From assembly GCA_003157715.1 (NCBI GenBank), contig PMKK01000162.1, forward strand, positions 1 to 10,439: 10,439 nucleotides of DNA, written 5' to 3'. Under the pieces are notes generated by a model. That model worked only from the letters and a program-made list of their open reading frames with translations. It was not told where the DNA came from and made no database searches. Both the position numbers and the translations under genes were made by a program. Within the stretch, counting starts at the first letter, position 1. Each line of letters starts with the position of its first letter. The stretch comes from Actinomycetota bacterium (lineage in GTDB: Bacteria; Actinomycetota; Thermoleophilia; UBA2241). This document shows, piece after piece, positions 1 through 6,817 of the stretch.

Positions 1-504
1 CGCCGTCTTGCTGACCACGAGCAGACCGCCCGCGCGCAGCAGCGGAGCGGCGAGCTCCACCACCACGGCGAGCGGGCCGACCGCCTTGGCGAGCACCACG
101 GCGTAGCTCTCGCGCCCAGGCCGGCCGATCGCGGCGAGCTCCTCGCTGCGCGCGCAGGCGACCTCGACCCGCTCCGCCAGCCCGAGCTCGGCCACGACGT
201 CCCGCAAGAAGGCGCACTTCTTGCCCACGGCTTCGATCAGCGTGAAACGCACGTCGGGCAGAACCAGGGCCAGGGGGATGCCGGGCAGTCCGCCACCGCT
301 GCCGAGATCGGCCCACGGCGCGTCGACGGCCGGGCCCGCGGCATCGGTGAGCTCGGCGACTTCGAGCAGGGCCAGCGCGTCGCCGACCAGGCCGGCGACA
401 CCCTCGGCGGAGCCTCGCGCCCCGGTGATATTGGCGCGCCGGTAGCCGGTCAGGCGTGCCGAAAAGGTCTCGAGGCCCGCGATCGCGTGCGGGTCGCGGG
501 CCAT
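1..504 (-). CDS. rsmG: 16S rRNA (guanine-527-N7)-methyltransferase RsmG (GidB), C-terminus cut off by window edge
   Basis: RsmG transfers a methyl group from S-adenosylmethionine to N7 of G527 in 16S rRNA. The 168 residues visible contain the family's N-terminal helix pattern ending in an NxTG element (residues 25-28, N-I-T-G). The SAM-binding loop follows at 64-75 ([12 protein letters not shown]), then strand-helix segments [10 protein letters not shown] and [11 protein letters not shown]. The reading frame is still open at base 1, so the last part of the protein is missing. The ATG at 504 gives an N-terminus shorter than usual and has no clear Shine-Dalgarno. The frame is open upstream without a stop, and a TTG at 687 with GAGG five bases before it is a rival start; it would add 61 Pro/Ala/Arg-rich residues. 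It lies downstream of the RsbW-like gene on the same strand. Family call is firm; the start is uncertain. Confidence 0.9.
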   Translation of the reverse strand, partial: MARDPHAIAGLETFSARLTGYRRANITGARGSAEGVAGLVGDALALLEVAELTDAAGPAVDAPWADLGSGGGLPGIPLALVLPDVRFTLIEAVGKKCAFLRDVVAELGLAERVEVACARSEELAAIGRPGRESYAVVLAKAVGPLAVVVELAAPLLRAGGLLVVSKTA

Positions 505-507
505 GAC

Positions 508-559
508 GGGCGGCTGGGCCGCGGGCGGCTGAGCTCCGGGCGGCTGGGCCGCGGGCGGC
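508..559 (-). repeat. 15-bp tandem repeat, about 3.5 copies, upstream of rsmG ATG
   Basis: Three consecutive 15-base units begin at 508, 523 and 538, and a partial unit begins at 553. The plus-strand unit is GGGCGGCTGGGCCGC; the middle copy differs at four of its last seven bases. Read on the minus strand in the rsmG frame they encode [16 protein letters not shown] unit length divisible by three and an in-frame result fit a coding, proline-rich linker, but do not prove translation. Confidence 0.85.
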
Positions 560-651
560 GTCAGCCGGGCGGACGGCGCAGGCGGAGCGGCTGGAGGGAC
601 TCGAGAGGATCGATCGCCGGCGCGTCGCGGCCGGCCTACGTCTGGCGACTC

Positions 652-667
652 GCCGGGGCGCCCCGGC
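652..667. repeat. Perfect 16-bp GC palindrome between the rsbW-like gene and rsmG
   Basis: GCCGGGGCGCCCCGGC is its own reverse complement. It lies 28 bases after the stop of the RsbW-like gene on the minus strand. In RNA it could form a GC stem, but no U-run follows, so it is not a standard intrinsic terminator. It sits within the possible N-terminal extension of rsmG. The octamer CTCGCCGG also repeats directly at 649-656 and 667-674. Confidence 0.6.
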
Positions 668-694
668 TCGCCGGCGCGTCCCGGCAAGCGAGCC

Positions 695-1114
695 TCAGGC
701 GTCGCAGAGCTTGGTCAGGGTGAGCGTCGTGCCGCCCGCCTCGGGGTGTTCGAGGCTGAATTCGTCGACCACGGCCCGGATGATCGAGATGCCCATGCCG
801 CCCTCGGAGAGCTCGACACCGACCGCCGCGCACTCAGGGCAGTCGGCATCGTCTTCGTGAAAACCGCCGCCCTGGTCGCGGACCACCATGACGACGCTGT
901 CGGGGCGCGCCTCGAGCGACAGGTGGACCTGCCCGTTATCGTGGTCGTAGGCGTGGCGGATGGAGTTGGAACAGGCCTCGGTAAGCGCCAGCTTGAGGTC
1001 GGCCACGGCGTCGGGCGAGAACCGCCGTTCGCGCACGAGACCGGCGAGCGCCAGCCGGCCGAGCACCACGTACTCAGCCTTGGCGGGTATTTCGAGTGTC
1101 ACGAGTTCGTTCAC
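695..1114 (-). CDS. RsbW-like anti-sigma factor / GHKL serine-protein kinase
   Basis: A 139-residue single-domain HATPase_c_2 protein of the RsbW/SpoIIAB class. These bind ATP and typically phosphorylate an anti-anti-sigma partner or sequester a sigma factor. The ATP-binding boxes are all present: N-box A-L-T-E-A-C-S-N-S with E46 and N50, G1 box R-D-Q-G-G-G-F at 79-85, and G2 box E-G-G-M-G at 104-108. The frame is open back to a TTG at 1156. I prefer the GTG at 1114, which has GAGAG seven bases upstream and matches the normal family N-terminus. Unusually, the ATP-lid region between G1 and G2 contains C-P-E-C (92-95) in an acidic stretch. No sigma factor or anti-sigma antagonist is visible next door, so the partner is unknown. 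It could control general stress or another partner-switching process. Confidence 0.85.
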   Translation of the reverse strand: MNELVTLEIPAKAEYVVLGRLALAGLVRERRFSPDAVADLKLALTEACSNSIRHAYDHDNGQVHLSLEARPDSVVMVVRDQGGGFHEDDADCPECAAVGVELSEGGMGISIIRAVVDEFSLEHPEAGGTTLTLTKLCDA

Positions 1115-1271
1115 AGCCCAACTCTCATCGTATCTCAGTGGCGTACTACCGGCCAAGCCCTCGAGCGAACGCCGCCCAGGCGGACTTCACTCTTCACTAC
1201 GGCGCTCACGCGGCGCCCGACCGACTCGGCGGCCGTGTCGACCCCGCCTGCCCACGTCTCGCGGCGGCGAT
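1115..1271 (-). other. Intergenic region between amrS and the rsbW-like gene
   Basis: No gene is supported here. On the minus strand there is a -10-like TACGAT (1132-1127), with TTGGCC (1156-1151) 18 bases upstream as a poor -35. This hexamer overlaps the possible ribosome binding site of the GTG at 1114, so a transcript from it would have a leader of only a few bases. A 7-bp direct repeat (CTTCACT twice, 1185-1198) is also present. GC-rich short inverted repeats follow the amrS stop, without a U-run. Confidence 0.3.
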
Positions 1272-2336
1272 TCAAATGGGTGAATCCAGTTTCACCGTTT
1301 CGCGGACGTTCAAATCTTCGCCGCACATGTCGCAGTGACCGCGACGCAGCGCGAGGTCCTCGATGGCCGGGCCGGTACGCCGCACGACGAGTCTGTGGCA
1401 GTGGGGGCAGACGGTGTTCTGACCTTCGTGGCCGGGCACGTTACCGACGTAGACGAACTCGAGTCCCTCTTCGTGTCCGATGGCGACGGCCCCCTCGAGC
1501 GTGCGGATCGGCGTCGCCTGCAGATGCGACAGGTCGAGCTCCGGATGGAAGCGCGTCACATGCCAGGGCGTCCGGGGACCGAGGCGCCCGGCGATCCAGG
1601 CGGCGATACCGCGCAGTGTCGCCTCGTCGTCGTTCAGCGTGGGGATGACGTTGGTGACGATCTCAACGTGACAGCCGTGCTCGTGCAGGGCACGCTCGGC
1701 CGCCGCCAGCACGGGCCTGTGGTCGGGCACCCGGCAGAGCCGCTTGTAGAGCTCGTCGTCGAAACCCTTGACGTCGACCCGGTAGGCGTCGATGTGTGGC
1801 GCGACCGCGTCGAGCCCCTCGGTCGTGATGAAGCCGTTGGTCACCATCACCGTGTAGAGGCCGTGCTCGTGAGCGACCCTGGCGCCGTCGATCACGTACT
1901 CGATCCAGATGGTGGGCTCGTTATAGGTCCAGGCCACGCCGGCGCATTGGTTGTTGGCCGCCAGCAACGGCAGCTTCTCGACGGGCAGGGAGCGCAGGTC
2001 GGAGATCCCGGTGGACACGTCGGCGTGTGCGATCTGCCAATTCTGGCAGTGGGCGCAGGTGAAGTTGCAGCCGAGCGTGCCGAGCGACAGCACCGTGCTG
2101 CCCGGGAAGAAGTGAAAGAGGGGTTTCTTTTCGATCGGGTCGGCGGCGACGCTGCAGACACGATCGTAGATCAGGCTGTACAGCGTACCGCCGCGGTTCT
2201 CGCGCGCCCGGCAGGTGCCGCGCTTGCCCGGCCCTATGACACACGTGCGGGGGCAGACGTGACACTGCACGACACCGTCGTCCCGGCGCTCGTAGAGGAT
2301 CGCTTCGTGGGCGGTTGCGGCTGACTCGTCGGTCAT
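1272..2336 (-). CDS. amrS: AmrS-type radical-SAM enzyme (AmmeMemoRadiSam system)
   Basis: The 354-residue protein matches the AmrS family throughout. An N-terminal cysteine cluster C-H-V-C-P-R-T-C (25-32) is followed by G-K-R-G-T-C-R-A-R-E-N (37-47) and D-P-I-E-K-K-P-L-F-H-F (66-76). The radical-SAM motif is C90-N-F-T-C94-A-H-C97, followed by Q-N-W. A C-terminal zinc ribbon has C-P-H-C (310-313) and C-D-M-C (335-338). Family members carry a 4Fe-4S cluster that cleaves SAM. The substrate is not established; the family is defined by genomic linkage to AMMECR1 and Memo proteins. Neither partner is in this window. The ATG at 2336 is chosen because AAAGGGA lies just upstream and the frame before it is arginine-rich and unlike the family. 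It begins 23 bp after the phosphatase stop, so the two are probably co-transcribed. Confidence 0.88.
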   Translation of the reverse strand: MTDESAATAHEAILYERRDDGVVQCHVCPRTCVIGPGKRGTCRARENRGGTLYSLIYDRVCSVAADPIEKKPLFHFFPGSTVLSLGTLGCNFTCAHCQNWQIAHADVSTGISDLRSLPVEKLPLLAANNQCAGVAWTYNEPTIWIEYVIDGARVAHEHGLYTVMVTNGFITTEGLDAVAPHIDAYRVDVKGFDDELYKRLCRVPDHRPVLAAAERALHEHGCHVEIVTNVIPTLNDDEATLRGIAAWIAGRLGPRTPWHVTRFHPELDLSHLQATPIRTLEGAVAIGHEEGLEFVYVGNVPGHEGQNTVCPHCHRLVVRRTGPAIEDLALRRGHCDMCGEDLNVRETVKLDSPI

Positions 2337-2359
2337 CGGTCCCTTTCGCTTCCGCGAGC

Positions 2360-3298
2360 TTACCCGCCGAGGCGGTCGATGCCACGCCGGACCGTGGCGA
2401 TCAGCGCCCCCTGCAGGCTCTCGTTGCCCGACACGATACAGGCGATCTGAAAGCCGGCGTCGCTGCCCAGCAGCGGGTGGCGTTCGAGCGAGGAGCCGTC
2501 GGCGTCGGTCATCGGCACGCCCGCCTCGCGGCAAAGCAGCCAGGCGGCGGCCAGGTCGTAGGGCGAGTTACAGAGCACGTGACCGTTGCCGACGCGCCGA
2601 AACTCGGCCTCGGTCGCCGGCCAGGCGGCGATGATGGCGGGGCCGATGTCGACGTAGGCGTCGAGCTGACCGGTGAGCACGCGGGTGATCGCGTAGGTCG
2701 CCGACCCGAGCTCGAACACGGCGCCGCCGACACTCGAGACGTCGACCAGCTCCTCGATGGCGCGCGCCAGGAGCAGAAGCGGCCGGCCGCGCAGCCCGGT
2801 GTTCCAGAACAGACCGTCGAGGTCGGTCCGCGGCGAGGGCGCAAGGGGGAGTGGCACACCCGAGGCGCGTCTCATGACGAGGCCCCCACCACGCTCCGCG
2901 GCGAACAGGTCGCCGCTCTTGATCTCCTGCACGACGCCGGCCACGACGTCGGCCATGACGGGGCGCGGACCGGGCCGCGCCGCGGCGATGCTCACGCAGG
3001 CCGACTCGAGCCCGGCTGCCGCGGGCCGCGTGCCGTCGATCGGATCGACGATCAGGACAAGTTCAGGGTCGGCCGCGCCCTGCAGGCCGCGATCTTCCGA
3101 GTAGTAGGCCCAACCCGGCCGGCGGAGGCGCATGTGCTCCTCGAGATAGCGCTCGGCGACCTCGTCGATCTCGAAGGTGACGTCGCCGCCCACCGCTTCG
3201 CCGACGTGGGCGCGGGCCGCGTGGAGCCCGAGAAAGGGCTGCACGACGTCGCGCAAGCCGGCGCAGAGGGTGGTGAGCTCTTGCAGGATGTCGGTCAC
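2360..3298 (-). CDS. Inositol monophosphatase / FBPase-family sugar phosphatase
   Basis: A 312-residue member of the Mg2+-dependent, Li+-sensitive IMPase fold. The metal-binding elements are visible: G-D-V-T-F-E-I-D (38-45), S-E-D (67-69) in the position of the usual S-E-E, D-P-I-D-G-T (85-90), and Y-D-L-A-A-A (247-252) in place of W-D-x-A-A-G. The A-C-V-S-I-A strand follows the DPIDGT loop as expected. Such enzymes hydrolyse inositol phosphates, fructose 1,6-bisphosphate, nucleotide or related phosphates; sequence alone does not settle which. An ATG at 3337 is in frame, but it overlaps a good -10 hexamer (TACAAT) and lacks a ribosome binding site. The GTG at 3298 has AAGGGAG four bases upstream and is preferred. 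It is first in a minus-strand unit with amrS. Confidence 0.85.
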   Translation of the reverse strand: MTDILQELTTLCAGLRDVVQPFLGLHAARAHVGEAVGGDVTFEIDEVAERYLEEHMRLRRPGWAYYSEDRGLQGAADPELVLIVDPIDGTRPAAAGLESACVSIAAARPGPRPVMADVVAGVVQEIKSGDLFAAERGGGLVMRRASGVPLPLAPSPRTDLDGLFWNTGLRGRPLLLLARAIEELVDVSSVGGAVFELGSATYAITRVLTGQLDAYVDIGPAIIAAWPATEAEFRRVGNGHVLCNSPYDLAAAWLLCREAGVPMTDADGSSLERHPLLGSDAGFQIACIVSGNESLQGALIATVRRGIDRLGG

Positions 3299-3335
3299 GA
3301 CGCTCCCTTGACGGCATGGCGGGTCGGTGGCGTTC

Positions 3336-3341
3336 ATTGTA
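3336..3341 (-). promoter_or_regulatory. Candidate -10 element for the phosphatase-amrS unit
   Basis: TACAAT on the minus strand matches TATAAT in five of six positions. Transcription would start near 3329 and leave about a 30-base leader before the GTG at 3298, which contains the AAGGGAG ribosome binding site. I see no convincing -35 hexamer at normal spacing. Confidence 0.4.
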
Positions 3342-3395
3342 CGAGACGCGACGGCACCCTGCGCGGCGCGCCTGAGGACAAGGAGCGTGGAGCGC

Positions 3396-3401
3396 TATAC
3401 T
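3396..3401 (+). promoter_or_regulatory. Candidate -10 element for the radical-SAM/two-component operon
   Basis: TATACT matches TATAAT in five of six positions and stands out in GC-rich surroundings. The start of transcription would be near 3408, giving a leader of about 55 bases to the ATG at 3463, or a nearly leaderless message if the GTG at 3412 is used. No good -35 is visible. It is about 55 bp from the divergent TACAAT. Confidence 0.4.
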
Positions 3402-3462
3402 GAAACCCAGCGTGTGGCGCGCGTCCGCGCCTCGCGACCACGGCCGAAAAAAGAAGCTCGCC

Positions 3463-4119
3463 ATGCCCGACACGATCGTCTACCGCGGCAAAGACAACCT
3501 CTACCTGAACATCACCAACCGCTGCTCCTGCGACTGCGAGTTCTGCTTTCGCACCTTCACGACCGACGTGTTCGGCAGCGACCTCCGACTCTCGAGCGAA
3601 CCCGATGTCGAGGAGCTGACGCAGGAGATCGAGCTGGCCTTCATCGACGGCCCCGCCGACGAGGTGGCCTTCGTCGGCATGGGCGAGCCCACCATGCGCC
3701 TCGACATCGTGCTGGCCGTCACCGAATGGCTCACCCTGCGGCGGCTGCCCTCGCGGCTCGTGACCAACGGCCACGGCCGCCTGCTCAACCCGGGCATCGA
3801 CGTCGCCGCCGATCTTGCCCGCGTCGGCCTCGGCGCCGTGACGGTGAGCCTCAACGCGGCCGATCCGGAGTCCTACGACCTGCTCTGCCGTCCGATGTTC
3901 TCCAAGGCCTTCCGCGAGGTGCTCGGTTTTGCCCGGTCGTGCATCGCGCACGACATCGCCACCACGCTGACCGCCGTCGACCTGCCCGAGGCCGACCCCG
4001 ACGGCTGCCGGGCGATCGCCGAAGCCATGGGCGCGTCGTTCAGGCTGCGGCCTTTTGTGCCGCCGCCGGATCCCTCGCCGGGGTCGCCGGCAGGCTCGCC
4101 ACCCGGCTCGCCCCAGTGA
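3463..4119 (+). CDS. Radical-SAM protein, TatD-associated type
   Basis: A 218-residue radical-SAM protein. The N-terminus (T-I-V-Y-R-G-K-D-N-L-Y-L-N-I-T-N-R) leads into C21-S-C-D-C25-E-F-C28, the CxxxCxxC motif for the 4Fe-4S cluster. G-M-G-E-P-T is the SAM-contacting GGEP equivalent, and S-R-L-V-T-N-G-H-G is the next core strand. The opening matches my memory of the family annotated as radical SAM, TatD family-associated. Its reaction is unknown, and no TatD nuclease is present in this window. The C-terminus ends in a Pro/Gly/Ser tail (P-P-P-D-P-S-P-G-S-P and on). An in-frame GTG at 3412 would add 17 basic residues; I chose ATG 3463 because the family usually begins there, although its ribosome binding site is only A-rich. 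It lies 24 bp upstream of the response regulator. Confidence 0.75.
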   Translation: MPDTIVYRGKDNLYLNITNRCSCDCEFCFRTFTTDVFGSDLRLSSEPDVEELTQEIELAFIDGPADEVAFVGMGEPTMRLDIVLAVTEWLTLRRLPSRLVTNGHGRLLNPGIDVAADLARVGLGAVTVSLNAADPESYDLLCRPMFSKAFREVLGFARSCIAHDIATTLTAVDLPEADPDGCRAIAEAMGASFRLRPFVPPPDPSPGSPAGSPPGSPQ

Positions 4120-4143
4120 CCCGATGATACTATGGCGGCGTAA

Positions 4144-4851
4144 ATGACCGACCCCGGCGCCAAGATCCTCGTCGTCGACGACGAGGAAGCCATACAGAAG
4201 CTGCTGCGCTATCCCCTCGAGAAGGAGGGATACCAGGTCGTCCAGGCCCGCGATGGGCAGGAAGCCCTCGACGCGTTCGGCCGCGAGCCGTTCGACCTCG
4301 TCATCCTCGACGTCATGATGCCGCGCATCGACGGCACAGAAGTCTGTCGCCGGCTGCGCGCGGTAAGCACCGTGCCGATCATCATGCTCACCGCCAAGGC
4401 CGACGAGTTCGACAAGGTGCTGGGCCTCGAGATCGGCGCCGACGACTACATCACCAAGGACCGTTTCAGCCTGCGCGAGTTTCGCAGCCGTGTGCGCGCT
4501 CAGTTGCGCCGCGCCGACATGGCGCGCCAGGCGGGCAGCGCCCGCCAGGACGTGGTCCACGTCGACGGCCTCGACGTCGACCTGCCCAAGCGCAACGTCG
4601 ACGTGCGCGGCAAGCGGGTCGACCTCACCTACATCGAGTTCGAGCTCCTCAAGACGCTGATCTCACACCCGGGGCGCGTGTACTCACGCCAGATCCTGCT
4701 GCAGCTCGTCTGGGGCGACGCGGAGTTCCGCGACGCCCGCACCGTCGATGTGCACATCCGCCACCTGCGCGAGAAGATCGAACGCGACGCCCGCAGCCCC
4801 GAGTTCATCTTCACGGTCCGTAACATCGGCTACAAGTTCCGCGAGTTCTAG
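4144..4851 (+). CDS. OmpR/PhoB-family response regulator
   Basis: A 235-residue DNA-binding response regulator. The receiver domain (about 6-122) has the acidic pair D12-D13, phospho-acceptor D56 in V-I-L-D-V-M-M-P, switch T83 and K105. The winged-helix output domain covers about 140-235, with L-T-Y-I-E-F-E-L-L (about 160-168) and T-V-D-V-H-I-R-H-L-R-E-K-I, ending in V-R-N-I-G-Y-K-F. The usual K-P-F after the conserved lysine reads K-D-R-F, one residue longer and without the proline. The histidine kinase starts 24 bp downstream and is the likely partner. The ribosome binding site is poor; a -10-like GATACT at 4126-4131 ends 12 bases before the ATG and could give a nearly leaderless internal transcript. 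Otherwise it is read through from the radical-SAM gene. Confidence 0.95.
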   Translation: MTDPGAKILVVDDEEAIQKLLRYPLEKEGYQVVQARDGQEALDAFGREPFDLVILDVMMPRIDGTEVCRRLRAVSTVPIIMLTAKADEFDKVLGLEIGADDYITKDRFSLREFRSRVRAQLRRADMARQAGSARQDVVHVDGLDVDLPKRNVDVRGKRVDLTYIEFELLKTLISHPGRVYSRQILLQLVWGDAEFRDARTVDVHIRHLREKIERDARSPEFIFTVRNIGYKFREF

Positions 4852-4875
4852 GTTCCCACGACTTCTGAGGTCGCC

Positions 4876-6726
4876 GTGCGGCGTTCGTTCATGCACCGGA
4901 TCCAGTCGCTCGTCGTCTCAGCGCTGCATGCCGCGGCCGACGCGCTCGTCTGGATCTTTCGGCCGGTGCCGAGCTCGGTCAAGAACTGGCTCACCGTGCT
5001 GTTCCTGGGCGTCGTGCTGCTCGACATCGGGCTGGCGTACGTCTACGTCGTACCGAGCCTCGAGAACCGCCTCGTCCAGCAGAAGCTCAACGATCTCTCG
5101 GGCCGCTCCTACGCGGTGGCCACCGCCATCGCGAGCGCCGTCGACGCCACCAGCCCCGTCGACCTGACCAACGTGGCCAGCACGGCGCTCGTGATCGACA
5201 CGCAGATCAACGCCCGCGTCGTGGTGCTCGACCGTACCAGCCTGACGACCCTCGTCGACTCGCGGCGCGGCCTGCCCTTGAACGTCGCCAATTATCCGGT
5301 CGTCGTCGCCGCCATCAAGAGCGGCCACGTCACGATCGGCGAGGCGACCATCGGCACCACGAGCTACGCGACGGCGGCGGTGCCTGTGACGTCCGAACTG
5401 AACAGCTTCTCTGCCGTCGTCCTCGTCACGACGCCGCTCACCGACCTCGACCGTGCCGTCGCCTCGGTCGAGCACCAGATCCTGTTCGCCGGCGGCCTGG
5501 CGCTCATCGCGACGCTGTTCGCCGGCTATCTCGCCTCGTATTTCATCGCTCGCCGTCTGAAGCGCATCGAACGCGGGGCGTTGTCGATCGCCTCCGGCGA
5601 CCTGTCGCGTCCGGTGCTGCCCGGTCCGCCCGACGAGATCGGTCAGCTGGCCGTGACCTTCAACATGATGGGCGGGCGCCTGCGCGAAGCGTTCTCGCAG
5701 ATCGAGCGCGAGAAGGAGAACGTCGAGGTCATGCTCTATGACCTGGCCGAGGGCGTCATCGGCGTCACCGCCGAAGGCGGCGTCGCCGTGGCCAACCCCG
5801 CCGCCGCGGCCCTGCTGGGCAGGGCGCTCCCGAGCGGAGCCGCCCTGGCGAACATCCTGCCGCCCGACGTCGCCCAGGCGCTTGTCGAGACGCAGGCCGA
5901 CGGCGACGACCGCACCATCGTGGTCGAGTTCGGCGCGCGCTCGCTCGAGGCGTCCGTCTACCGAGTCGCCCACGAGGCCGAGGTGCGCAACATCGTCGTG
6001 CTGCGCGATATCACCGAACAGGCGCGCCTCGACGCGGCCCGGCGCGACTTCATCGCGACCGCCTCGCACGAGCTCAAGACGCCGCTGTTCTCGCTCTCCG
6101 GCTTCATGGAGCTGATCGACGAGGGCGAGCTCGACGCCGACACCGAGAAGGAGTTCCTCTCACTCATGCGCCAGCAGGTCGACCGGCTGACCGACCTCTC
6201 GCTCAGCCTGCTCGACCTTTCGCAGGTCGACTCAGGGGCGGTGCGCCTCGAAGCCGGCGACACCGACGTCACCACGCTCACGCGGGCCGTGATCGCCGAG
6301 TTTCGGCCGGGCGCGGAAGGGCGCGGTGTCACTATCGAGGTGACCGCGCCGGCCGAGCTGCCGGCCGCCTGCGACGAGCGCCGCGTGAGCCAGGTGCTGC
6401 GAGCGCTGCTCGACAACGCCGTCAAGTTCTCACCCGTCGGGGGCACGGTCACCGTGGACCTGACGGCCGAGGCCGGGGCCGACGGCGACGGCGAAGACGT
6501 CGTGGTCACCATCGCCGACGAGGGTCCGGGGATCCCATCCGACGAGCTCGACCGGGTCTTCGAGCGTTTCTTCCGCGGCAACGGCGGCACGCACAAGTCG
6601 GGTACCGGACTGGGTCTGTCGATCGCCAGGGATATCGTCGAGCTGATGGGCGGCACGCTGACGGTGCGCTCGAATCGCGGCGCCGGATCGGCCTTTACGG
6701 TACGCATGCCCCGCATCCAGGGTTGA
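4876..6726 (+). CDS. Membrane sensor histidine kinase (HAMP-PAS-HisKA-HATPase)
   Basis: A 616-residue class I sensor kinase. A short cytoplasmic N-terminus precedes TM1 (about 38-60). An extracytoplasmic sensor of about 140 residues follows, then TM2 (about 202-224), HAMP (about 225-276, with P-P-D-E-I-G-Q-L), and a PAS-like domain (about 283-385). HisKA has phospho-acceptor H398 in A-S-H-E-L-K-T-P. The HATPase has N-box around N514, G1 D-E-G-P-G-I-P (548-554), F-box E-R-F-F-R and G2 G-T-G-L-G-L-S (576-582). It should autophosphorylate H398 and pass phosphate to D56 of the upstream regulator. The ligand of the outer domain is unknown; two TMs around it resemble Cache-type sensors such as PhoR. 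GTG at 4876 is preferred, with TGAGG five bases upstream; ATG 4891 is the alternative. Confidence 0.93.
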   Translation: MRRSFMHRIQSLVVSALHAAADALVWIFRPVPSSVKNWLTVLFLGVVLLDIGLAYVYVVPSLENRLVQQKLNDLSGRSYAVATAIASAVDATSPVDLTNVASTALVIDTQINARVVVLDRTSLTTLVDSRRGLPLNVANYPVVVAAIKSGHVTIGEATIGTTSYATAAVPVTSELNSFSAVVLVTTPLTDLDRAVASVEHQILFAGGLALIATLFAGYLASYFIARRLKRIERGALSIASGDLSRPVLPGPPDEIGQLAVTFNMMGGRLREAFSQIEREKENVEVMLYDLAEGVIGVTAEGGVAVANPAAAALLGRALPSGAALANILPPDVAQALVETQADGDDRTIVVEFGARSLEASVYRVAHEAEVRNIVVLRDITEQARLDAARRDFIATASHELKTPLFSLSGFMELIDEGELDADTEKEFLSLMRQQVDRLTDLSLSLLDLSQVDSGAVRLEAGDTDVTTLTRAVIAEFRPGAEGRGVTIEVTAPAELPAACDERRVSQVLRALLDNAVKFSPVGGTVTVDLTAEAGADGDGEDVVVTIADEGPGIPSDELDRVFERFFRGNGGTHKSGTGLGLSIARDIVELMGGTLTVRSNRGAGSAFTVRMPRIQG

Positions 6727-6734
6727 CGAGCGGC

Positions 6735-6764
6735 TCGACAGAAGCCCAGGCGTCGGTTAAGAAT
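6735..6764 (+). promoter_or_regulatory. Possible htrA promoter
   Basis: TCGACA (6735-6740) resembles TTGACA in five of six positions. Seventeen bases later lies the AT-rich TAAGAAT (6758-6764), a weak -10. Transcription would begin about 50 bases before htrA. The pair sits in the 91-bp gap after the kinase stop and would let htrA be controlled separately from the kinase operon. Confidence 0.3.
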
Positions 6765-6817
6765 CCCTGACGTGCGGCAATGTCCGGGAGTAACGCGGCA
6801 GCGGTCGAAGGAGACAC

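Noticed and set aside
1225..1239. 15-bp identity CTCGGCGGCCGTGTC shared with 8261-8275, both intergenic
   Set aside because: At this GC content, about one chance 15-bp match in a 10-kb window is not surprising, and the flanks do not extend the match.
1335..2324. Long open frame on the plus strand opposite amrS
   Set aside because: It is antisense to a clearly conserved radical-SAM protein, has no recognisable motif, and is the expected open shadow frame in GC-rich DNA.
3334..4560. Long minus-strand open frame opposite the radical-SAM gene and response regulator
   Set aside because: The plus-strand genes carry full family motifs. The antisense product is His/Gly/Val-rich with no domain.
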